This document shows, one piece after another, positions 10,738 through 64,000 of a stretch of 64,000 bases of DNA. This DNA comes from Cristatella mucedo. Taxonomy: Eukaryota > Bryozoa > Phylactolaemata > Cristatellidae. Location of the stretch: the NCBI GenBank assembly GCA_009760855.2, contig WPIO01000326.1, forward strand, positions 1-64,000, in the 5' to 3' direction. The notes under the pieces were generated by a model that was given only the letters and a program-made list of their open reading frames with translations, was not told the origin of the DNA and ran no database searches. Position 1 is the stretch's first letter, and every line of letters begins with the position of its first letter. The translations under genes were made by a program, and so were the position numbers.

Positions 10738-13700
10738 ATGAGTGACTCGGATGACGAGGATGAAGTTGGACCCGGCTTCATTATAGCCGGAAAATTCAAG
10801 GTTCTCAACAAGCTCGGTAGCGGTTCGTTCGGCGATATTTACAAAGCCGTGGTCATCGCCACCGGCAAGGAAGTCGCCGTCAAAATGGAGCTGGCGGAAA
10901 CAAAACACCCTCAGCTAATTATGGAAAAGAAGCTGTATCAGTCGCTCGACGGCGGCAGAGGCATCCCGCACGTATATTACTTCGGACAGGAGGAGGAATA
11001 TAACGTTCTGATTATCGACCTCTTGGGTCCAAGCCTCGAGGATTTGTTCAATTTCTGCTCGCGCAAATTCTCACTAAAAACCGTCCTTATGCTTGTCGAT
11101 CAGCTGCTGCAGCGCATTAATTTTGTTCATGATCGGCGCTTCCTTCACCGGGATATTAAGCCGGACAATTTTCTCATGGGACTCGCTCGGCACTGCAACA
11201 TCGTATATGTAATCGACTTCGGCTTGGCCAAGCGTTACATGGACGGCAAGGGAAGACACATCGCCTACAGAGAGGACAAAAGTCTCATTGGAACTGCACG
11301 CTATGCCAGCATAAATGCCCACAGAGGCAGAGAGCAGAGCCGCAGAGATGATTTGGAGGCACTTGGATATGTTTTCGTATACTTTCAGAAGGGTACCCTT
11401 CCTTGGCAGGGACTGAAGGCTGACAATAAGAACCAAAAGTACGACCGGATCATGGAGAAAAAGATGTCCACGCCGACAACTTCTCTCTGCAGGGTATGTG
11501 CTTTCCAGGTTTCTCCAGCTTGACCTGACCGTTACGCTATTATTGCAGTTGCTTCGGCAGCGCCACTCATCGGAATTGTGTTATGTCGTTAGAAAATTAC
11601 TGGTTGCTGTGACAATGCGTTGGTAGCGTCGCCGAGTGTGAGCACCCGATGCGTCAGGGTGGTCCCATGTGGATGCCTGCAAATAGAAGCACTAAGCAGT
11701 TTCGACGACTTTCATTTTTTATTCACTAAGCGTAAAAGGACATGTAGAGAGAATAAGATTTTCGGTGAGCTATTCCTAGCTCTGGATTGAACTCGGTGCC
11801 TGTCTTTGATGCTGCATTTTTTTTTAGATAGTTAGATGCAACGGGTTGACTTGGTAAAACCTGTTGCACACTTGCAAGACGCACCGTTATGAGAGGTGGC
11901 CTCAGGCACTTATGTGTACGCTCCAACATCAAAAGGAGTTTCCCATATAGCCAGATCCGGTATAATAGTCACCTTGCAGCAAAACCTTGGATGCGTGGGG
12001 ATGGGGGCGCGGTAAGAGACCTGTAATTTCGACCGTCCGGCCTTTATTTGCCGGTAGAGCAGGTTTCACCCTGATCGATTGGTACGATGGTTAACATTAC
12101 CTACACAAAGCGCAAGATTTAATTGGGCTCTCCAAACAAGGATTTTTTGTAATTTTATAAAGAGATACCCACCGACAGCCTTTCTGCTTTCTGCCGGGCC
12201 TTAGCTAAGCTGTTAGGTGCTAGCAGTTTAAGTCTCAGAACGTGGGTTCGAGACCACCGGCAGACAATATTTTATTTCCAGCTTCAGGTGAAGCGACTGA
12301 TGCCAAGGCTGTTCCGGTGAAATACAAATGAGGTACAAATATTGATATAATGAGGTACAAATTCCGGTGAAATACAAATGAGTCAAATCTCTTTACTTTA
12401 GTGATGAGTCATTTGGAGTAACTTGAGTAGGCAGCCAGTTTGGCACAGAAAGTTTGCTGTTTGGTGCTGCTTGCACTGTTTCGGGATGCAAGGATGACAT
12501 GTATTTACTTGCTGCCGGCTGTGGTGCATCCTTTCCAGCGGTCATGAACGGCTACGTCCATGCATCTCTTTTCCTTGAATCTTCCCAACTCAACCATTCT
12601 TCTCACTTCTATTTGTTGTGTAAGATGGAGTCTGTTGGCTAGTGTATGCCAACCTAAAGTTTCATAGCAACATTGTGCTGTACGAAAACTCTCCAGAGTA
12701 ATGCCCACTTAATATGTATGGCTTTGTGTGCATGTCATGTAGGCGGAGATGCATAATTTCGTGCTTAAAATCGGCTGCACTGGTGCAGAGTTGGCGCATG
12801 CCTAATCGGAGCTACATGTGCCGCACTCAATTTGAGTGCAGTGATGGTTTTTCTTTCAATGAGCAAGTCGCGTCCCTTCAAATGATGCTGTGGATTTCCA
12901 CTCACGTTTAAGAAATAATCCCGTTAGCTCGTGGCTCTCTTGCTGTCATCCATCGAATCCCACAAGTGCCACTAAACGTCTTGACAGTGACGCGAAGGTC
13001 GGTAGAATATTCTTTCGAAGTAACTCGTGATCCTCGTTGATTTCTATTGCTGTTGGTAACACAGCGAGATATTGGTATTGCCCTCGCTGGCGACTCGTCA
13101 AAGACTGGCCCTCCTGCTCACCAGTTTCCTCTTGCCGACTCTGATTTTGTCATCTAGTCGTCATTACAAAATATCAGAACTGGTTGCACCTGTGCTACGG
13201 TAGACAAACTTTAGTGATTGGAGAAAAAGTTCAAGTCAAATCACGGTATTCAGCCAGCAATAGATAATACTGATCCTATCGAGATGTAGCTGTAGATGTT
13301 ACTGATAACGTGCAGAGAAAAATATTTTCATAAAAACAGATCAGTTGAACAAGGCAGACAAAACTAGCCAGTGTGTGATAATGGCTAATAGAGATTGATA
13401 ACCTGGAAGACGTATATGGTGCTTACAACGGAATTTGTAAGGATATATAAACCCTGCATAACTGACATCATGTATATCTCATTAGACTCAGGTCTTGTTC
13501 CTTCATCCTTTAAAAAAAGAGTTTATTGTTAGGCCAATCATTTAGAAGGCAATGCCAGACCAGGAGACTAAAGCAATTTTCGCCCAGTTTCTCTACAGCT
13601 ATTCATGTGAAAGACACGAAACGAGTAGTGGCAGACCTGTCAAGCTGTTATATATAAACTTCAAACCTGGCAAGTTCCAGTCTTGTTTCAGAACTAATTA

Positions 13701-15075
13701 CTTCACGGTCAGCACTGTTGCAACTGTTAAACTACCTTTTCGGGAATTTGTGCTTGAGATAATCCGTCTGCTTGTTTTGCTGGATCTTTAAGCAGCGTTT
13801 AATAACATCGATTGGTGAACAACTGTACAGCTAGGCTTATGCCATGCACTGTCTTCCCAACAGCGAGCATACTGGCATCAAGGTTCAGTCACTCACTTTT
13901 AGGTCCTTTCATTCTCATGCTCCAGCCCACCAGTCTGAACTGCTTCCCAATCAAACTAGACATCGTTACCACCAGCTCCTGTGTCTCAAGTCGCTTAGCT
14001 GGACCCTAACCAGCTTCAAATCCTTAGGAGATCGTGCCTTTAGTTCGTACACTCCAAAAACCCCAGGACTCATTCCGGCTGGAGTCATGACACCTCCCCC
14101 CTCCGACTTGACTACGTTTAAAAAGAAGCTGAAAACGTACGTGTTCCTTACAGAATTCGCCTGGTCCTGGTGAATCGTCCTTGTGTAGTGTGCTTGTTAC
14201 ATGCTGACCCTGCGAATGTTATCACTAACCGATTGACATGCTTCCTGGAGAGCACACGCAAAGCGCCTAGAACGAGATTAGTTCACTTGGGCGCTCTACA
14301 AATGTCTTATTATACTGGTTATTGTTATTACTACTATAAGGGTAACTCACGAAGTCCAAATCTGGCCGTTCGTCGGGCAGGGACGGCGTGAGCAGCGCTC
14401 CGCCAGGGAGCGCTGCTGTCGCCATAATCCGTTAAGAGGAGCAGGGCAGCACCTTTCAGTGAGCCTCCTCCTGGCCCGCGTTGCCAAGCGGTCGCTGCTT
14501 TCAAGCTTCAGGTCCTCCTCCTACCTGCAGCTTCAATGTACGGCCCGTACGGGTGAGTGGGGGAGTCCCTGCGGCTGCACGGATCTGCCGGAGCGGCAGC
14601 TAGATCGATAGGTACGCCTTTCGGTTTCATTCAGAGGTGAGTTGGCGCTGCCACTGCTGCCGATGCCGTCGCGAGAGTGTAGCTTCAGTTTTTGTACGCC
14701 TTGTCTCCAGCTAAGAGTTGGAGTAGTGCGAAGCCTACGCGTGAAGCCTAGAGAGGCACGGCTCGGCGATTTGCCCAGGTCGCGTGCAGACTTGGAGCTT
14801 TTTTTTAGGGGCTGCCTGTAGAATTTCAAGACTACCTTGACTACGTGAAAAACCTCGAGTTCAAGGAAGCTCCCGACTACATATATCTGCGGCAGCGCTT
14901 TCGTTACCTTTTCCTTCACAATAACTTCCTGTGCGACTATAAGTACGACTGGACGATACTGAAATACCAAAACGAGTCGTCCAGTACAGTGGACCAAAGT
15001 CACACGGTCGCAGGAACCGGCCGACCGACCACGGAGCAAAGCTATTTTGAAGACAACGACACTGGCGGCGCTTAA
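10738..15075 (+). CDS. CSNK1A1-like: Casein kinase 1 alpha-like protein kinase, complete, two exons
   Basis: Exons are 10738-11493 (252 codons) and 14809-15075 (88 codons plus TAA), 340 residues in all; human CK1 alpha isoforms are of similar length. Donor is AGG|gtatgt and acceptor tttttag|GGG, phase 0. Family role: a monomeric Ser/Thr kinase that phosphorylates primed or acidic substrates, for example in Wnt signalling. The sequence shows the glycine loop [10 protein letters not shown] (about 26-35), catalytic Lys in VAVKME (about 49), [12 protein letters not shown] (Asp about 139), DFG (Asp about 160) and the CK1 signature [11 protein letters not shown]. The second exon reads [12 protein letters not shown] and [14 protein letters not shown], ending in an acidic EDNDTGGA tail. 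The first ATG after an acidic-run context (MSDSDDEDE) is chosen; an upstream in-frame TTG is not a start. All catalytic motifs are intact, so an active kinase is expected. It is more divergent than typical animal CK1 alpha, so it may be a lineage-specific duplicate of a canonical gene elsewhere. Confidence 0.93.
12196..12285 (+). mobile_element. Possible SINE fragment (tRNA-like head)
   Basis: CTTAGCTAAGCTGTTAGGTGC followed by GTGGGTTCGAGACC resembles the A- and B-box head of SINE family B. The tail is lost. This is a weak call. Confidence 0.35.
12560..12770 (+). mobile_element. LINE-B 3' end fragment
   Basis: CTCACTTCTATTTGTTGTG, GATGGAGTCTGTTGGCTA and a downstream GGCTTTGTG ... GGCGGAGATGCAT match the 3' end of LINE family B. 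It is disrupted by point changes and small indels. Confidence 0.55.
13440..14345 (+). mobile_element. Decayed LINE-A copy in the CK1 intron
   Basis: An RT-upstream piece ([13 protein letters not shown]) is followed after deletions by RT C-terminal sequence ([28 protein letters not shown]) and a family tail ending near 14345. Multiple frameshifts make it inactive. Confidence 0.7.
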
Positions 15076-16292
15076 ATGACTAGCTCTCGCCGCCACTACC
15101 TAGCGCCCCGCCCGCTGCAAACAAAGGCGCATGTAGCCAAATTACTTTTGATATTTGGTTCTGCCTTACAGCGACTTAACATCCGGGCAGCAGACAGCAG
15201 CTCTCTGCTGCGTTGGGCTTCCACCTACCTGGATAGGCATACTCCTCAATGGCATGACTCCATTTTTTTACTGAGTAAAATTTTGGCTCGTGCATTGCTG
15301 CACAAGTGCTTCTTGAACCGATGCGCTCGCGCCCCTTAGCTCGACGTCCACAGCACAAGACCAATGAGACCGCGGTACGGTCTCTATACGAATAGGAACG
15401 GCACTACAGCTAGTCTCGGCACGCGAGAGGGTTTCGCAAATGCTTCGAATGGAGGGGGGAGACTCTCGGAACGCCAGGTGAGCCGGCTCCACTTTACCGA
15501 GTTGGTCCGGAGCGAATTCCGAGAGCTCACTAGTCGCGAACGTTGCCTACATCAACTGGACAGCTGCCCCGGGCTCCAGACCAACCGCAAGTCCCATTCA
15601 AAAAAGTCGACGCCCATGTGCGTTCGGTGCCCACAGCATGCGAGCCGTGGCTGCAGTGTTCGGTGGGCGGCAAGACGTAGGTGAAACCTATCCTTTGCAA
15701 GATTACCCCTATCGGCATGCTCCTGCTGCTTTGCCTGCTTCAAGCCAGTCTCTATTTTCGCCCCCCCCCCCCAGTGCCTATCGGGTGATGCTGGTGGGGG
15801 GCTCGTGCAAGCTATTGGCAACCTCGTTTTGCAGCCTAGGAGTCCGACGCGAACCTCACGACACGCTGCTCGGTCGGCTGGCCTAGCCTGCCCACTGGAG
15901 ATCATCCCACAACATCACAACATCGACAGCACGGCGTCGCCCGAGCGCACAGGCGACGACGGCCGAGTGCTCTGAGCGTTTTTTTTTAATCGTTGCAGCA
16001 CGCTGCACCGAGAGAAACTTGTGCAAGGCCTCTACACCGGCGTCTGCTTCCGAGGCTCAAGCTCTTCTTCTGCGCAGGCAGCGTCAGACGCCGGCTCAGA
16101 GGAGGGGGAGGGAGAAGGAGCCCAGAAAACAGGTGCCCGCTCACTGCTGCTGCTGGCACGGAAAGAGGCCGGGCTCGCGTGCGCAGGCACCGCCTGGCAC
16201 GTCCCCATTCCCCCAAGAGGGGGGGAGGAGGCGTTGGGAGGAGAAGCGTCGAACGCCGGTGGCAAAGCTTTGCTGAGGCCACAGCAAAGAGG
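15076..16292. other. Convergent spacer between CK1 and DUS2
   Basis: About 1.2 kb separates the CK1 stop (+) from the DUS2 stop (-), so it should hold both 3' UTRs. It is GC-rich with a C-homopolymer near 15763. No AATAAA is seen on the plus strand in it; the next is at 16733-16738, inside DUS2 sequence, so the two transcripts may overlap at their 3' ends. Confidence 0.5.
15985..15990 (-). promoter_or_regulatory. Candidate DUS2 poly(A) signal (ATTAAA)
   Basis: ATTAAA on the minus strand lies about 300 nt past the DUS2 stop codon. It is the commonest variant of AATAAA. No AATAAA is nearer. Confidence 0.35.
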
Positions 16293-42027
<25,735 letters not shown>

Positions 42028-42401
42028 TCCGGAACGGATGTTGCGCACGCTGTGCGTCGAGGTCAAGGCCGACAGTAGCCGGGTGGCCGCGGGGCGCGCT
42101 AAACCCGAAACGATCGCAAGTTGTGTGACTGCTGATTTGCCCGTCGCTTTTGGCGCCGGACCGACTCCGCGACGGCCCGCCGAAGACGGGAATAACTTGG
42201 CGTAATCTAAATCGAGTATATTCGGAGCTTTTGCCTGCGTCTTGTTTGAAGCGGTTCGGATTGCGACCGAGTTCGGGCTCGACTCGCCTCGCGTGCGTGC
42301 CTGTGTGTCATCGGCTGTTTCGAGCTCGTGGCCAACGCTTCGTTTTAGGAAGTAAGATAGGATATGATTCTCAAAATAAGATAGTCTGCTTGTAGTTCGC
42401 A
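42028..42401. promoter_or_regulatory. Probable bidirectional promoter of DUS2 (-) and NUP93 (+)
   Basis: Only 374 bp separate the two start codons. The stretch is rich in CpG, especially in its DUS2-proximal half, and no clear TATA box is seen for either direction. It must contain both 5' UTRs and the core promoters unless either gene has a distal non-coding exon. Compact, CpG-rich, TATA-less head-to-head promoters are common for housekeeping gene pairs. Shared use is inferred. Confidence 0.65.
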
Positions 42402-61292
<18,891 letters not shown>

Positions 61293-61959
61293 CAGGGATA
61301 CTGGATGTTGTTCATGCTGCCAGCTCGTTGTGCTGTTCTGGGCGGCTGAGCCTTTGTGAACGTGCTACCGGTCCATACGTTTGGCCAAGCCTTAGTCAAT
61401 AGCCGTCGTTTCCAAGACCGCCAGAGTTGCATCGGCTCAGCCTTGCGCCTTGCACCTCGCTAATAAAATCTCGTAGACAACCGATACGGCAGGCAGTGGT
61501 TATTCGTCGTGTGACTTCTACACCAAGCACTGTTTCAGCAGCATTCACGAAAAGACGAAATTCAATTAGTTTAGCCTGGCCCGCTGTCAAACAACCAAAT
61601 AGTCAGTTTTTTGTCGAGTATCACTTAATTATCACTAACGCTTGTGCTTCGTTTTGTTCCATCATGCCAGACTTTCCGCACGCTTAGTGCTGGCTTGTGC
61701 TATTTGCTTCTACTAATAAGATTGCACAACCTCAGACACGTTTTCTAGACTGTTGGTGGGCATGCTGTGAATGTTTTAGCTGTGTGGTATGCGACTTTAC
61801 AAGCATACATTTGCATCTCATATACCAAGTAGATGTGTCAGTCATTTTGGCAGTTCCTGAGCTGATACCTGATGGATTGGTTAGTCACTGCAGCTAACCG
61901 CATCTAACTGAACGCATTCAAGCCTGCCACTAATGACCTCGCCCCGAAATTCATCTCCT
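61293..61959 (+). other. NUP93 3' flank
   Basis: The 3' UTR and downstream DNA. One AATAAA is at 61462-61467. No further gene is recognised up to the LINE complex at about 61960. Confidence 0.5.
61462..61467 (+). promoter_or_regulatory. Candidate NUP93 poly(A) signal (AATAAA)
   Basis: A canonical AATAAA lies 170 nt past the NUP93 stop codon and is the first one downstream on the plus strand. Confidence 0.5.
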
Positions 61960-62177
61960 AATCACAGAAGACTATTAGCCCTATTGACCCTATTCCCACT
62001 TTTCTCCATCTGAGATCCCAAGATCTGCTGCTACCATGCATAACTAACTTAACAAGTTTGCTCTAAGCCACAGGTCTTTTGTCCATGCACCTACATACTT
62101 CACAGTCATCATTGCTTTGGGTATATAACTACCATCCCAGGAATGCAGACTCGCGTCTCGGATTATTTTTCTTGATA

Positions 62178-62322
62178 AAATAATTCGTTTGTATAGCGCC
62201 CCAAGAGAACTTAATCTCTATTCAGGCGCTTCACATATGCCTCAGGGCTCGAGCCCACGACCTCAGCCAGGCCTTGGTCGGAGCGAGCACCTTAACCACT
62301 GGACCAAACCAGCTCGGCAATC
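62178..62322 (-). mobile_element. SINE family A nested in the LINE
   Basis: Minus-oriented: the plus strand shows the complement of the tail (TTGTATAGCGCC, GAATAGAGATT complement) and of the B box (GGGCTCGAGCCC) and A box. It splits the LINE reading frame just before LSVAFGAIDH. Confidence 0.8.
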
Positions 62323-62547
62323 TTTCGGTAGCGTTTGGTGCTATTGATCATCAAGTCTTTCTCGGGCACCTCTCGTCATGCCTGGGCATCACTGGCACAG
62401 CACTAATATGGTTTAGGCCCTATCTCCGTGGTAGACTCTCCAGAGCATATATGTTAACAGGTCATCAGAGGAATCACTCAGGTGCTGGGTACCCCAGGGC
62501 TCTGTGCTTAATATGCTTACTTGACAATGTATACACTGACTTGCTCA

Positions 62548-62716
62548 TATAATTTAATGTAATGTATTTCCGTCTGTAACACCATAAAACCGCAGAGACT
62601 AAGTGGATGTTATGCTGGAGACTTTTGTATAGTGCACTCGCAACCTAAGCGGCTTTCGGTACGCATTCGGTAGCCAACAGACTTCATCTCAAACAATAAA
62701 GAGAAAGTGAGAAGAA
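62548..62716 (-). mobile_element. LINE-B 3' end nested in the same LINE
   Basis: The plus strand shows the complement of the family-B terminus (CCGTCTGTAACACC ... GGTACGCATTCGGTAGCC). It separates LLDNVYTDLL from VAKHNLSFHVYDTQLYL, which are adjacent in intact copies. Confidence 0.75.
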
Positions 62717-64000
62717 GTAGTCGCCAAGCACAATCTAAGCTTTCATGTTTATGACACACAGCTGTACCTATGCATTGATCCTTCAAGCACTCAAACTCTT
62801 CACTTCCTTGCTACGTGTATTGCTGACATCCAGGCTTGGATGGCTGCAAACATTCTCAAATTGAATGGTTCAACCAATTTATTAGTTACAGGCAAATCTA
62901 GTGTGACTCGGAAATTAGAAAGGTTAGCGCTCAAAATTGGCTCTGCCAGTATATCTTCTGATGTCTGCACAAAGGTATTGTCTTCCAAAATGACCTCTCA
63001 CTAGACGATCAAATCAGCTGCACAGTCAAGCCTGCCTGTTTTCAAATACCTAACATTGCCAACATTCGGACCTGCTTAGACAGGAATATCACATCCAACT
63101 TGGCTCATGCATTCGTTACATCCTATCTCGACTTATCTAGGTCATTGCTTGCAGGTCTACCGGCCTGTGCAATTAGCACTTGGTTGAGTTGGTGCAAACT
63201 CAAAAAGTTAGGCTTGTCTGTGGTGAGCGACGCAGTATCCACATCACACTACTTCTAGCCGACCTGCACTGGCTCCCAGTCGAGCAACGTATTGACTTTA
63301 AATTTTCTCACACATTTAAGTCCATTCTTTGGCTCCGGCCTACGTATCAGATCTACTTCCCCACCAGGCTAAGCATCGAACCATCCGTATTTCTGAATCA
63401 AATTGCTTAGCATCACCTCGTACGAATCTGAAATCCTTTGGAGACCGTGCCTTTAGTTCGTATGCTCCCAAAGCCTAGGACTCACTTCCGACTGACGTCT
63501 CGACATCCCCTGGCTTGACGACCTTTGACAAGAAGCTAACAACGTATATGTTTATCATAGCATTTTAGTGAGTCCTTGTGCTTCGATTCGTCGTTAGTGT
63601 GCATGCTGACACTGAACATGCTGCCACTACCCATATTTGCATGCTGACCCTGTGCATGTCACCTCTAACCATGCTATGCTTGTTAGCATTGAGCATCCTA
63701 CCACTCACCATTCGATCATCTTTAATTCACAGCGCATGTTAAGTGCCGAGAAAAAAATTTAAGTTATCTGAAGGTGCTGTACAAATGTATTATTATTATT
63801 AGAATCAGCCCGTGATTCTTCATAGGGAGGAGCTCACTATATACGGCGTGTGATAATCACACTGGCCCACCACAGCGACGTTGAATTTGTGGCGATTCCT
63901 CGCGGCGTGGGGGGTCATTATTAAGGTGTCGTAATTGTAAATATGGTCACCACATCTGTACATTCCACATGCACAACTCTTTGCGGATAACTTATCCATC

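Larger units (their letters stand above)
11494..14808 (+). other. CK1 intron 1
   Basis: This 3.3-kb intron holds a possible SINE-B fragment (about 12196-12285), a LINE-B 3' end (about 12560-12770) and a decayed LINE-A copy (about 13440-14345). The last 450 bp are GC-rich, without a recognised exon. The left CK1 paralogue has an intron at the same codon. Confidence 0.75.
61960..63800 (+). mobile_element. L2-like LINE host copy with nested insertions
   Basis: Plus-strand pieces run PIDPIPTFLHLRS-type sequence, LSVAFGAIDHQVFLGHLSSC (RT motif), GHQRNHSGAGYPRALCL, then HVYDTQLYLCIDPSS, and the C-terminal block DRAFSSYAPKA with a family-A tail ending at about 63800. It is interrupted by a SINE (62178-62322) and a LINE-B tail (62548-62716), and carries many frameshifts. 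Confidence 0.75.

Overview
The window is nuclear DNA from an animal, very probably an invertebrate. Its genes have many spliceosomal introns with GT-AG borders, it carries L2-type LINEs, tRNA-derived SINEs, DNA-transposon remnants and long dinucleotide microsatellites, and it shows no bacterial gene organisation. I cannot place it to phylum.

There are four protein-coding loci. (1) 3158-3418 (+) is the last exon of a casein kinase 1 alpha-type gene whose first part lies beyond the left edge. (2) 10738-15075 (+) is a complete two-exon paralogue of 340 residues, so the two form a tandem pair. (3) DUS2, a tRNA-dihydrouridine synthase, lies on the minus strand in 13 exons from its ATG at 42027 down to its stop at 16293 (566 residues). 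(4) NUP93, a nuclear pore scaffold nucleoporin, lies on the plus strand in 20 exons from 42402 to 61292 (834 residues). I joined the DUS2 and NUP93 exons by hand; every junction keeps the reading frame and both proteins run end to end against the family.

DUS2 and NUP93 are head to head, with 374 bp between their start codons, so they probably share a bidirectional promoter. DUS2 and the complete CK1 gene are tail to tail, about 1.2 kb apart. The proteins have unrelated jobs (kinase signalling, tRNA modification, nuclear pore structure), so proximity suggests shared regulation at most.

Introns and spacers are filled with two L2-like LINE families (A with a TTA-repeat tail, B with a different 3' end), two tRNA-derived SINE families (one with a tail like LINE A), Tc1 remnants and microsatellites up to about 285 bp. 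The most unusual structure is a 143-bp copy of DUS2 exon 5 with its intron flanks. It sits inverted in intron 7, about 1.4 kb from the original, inside an L2 remnant and between short direct repeats. The DUS2 pre-mRNA should therefore contain a long, almost perfect self-complementary pair around exons 6 and 7.
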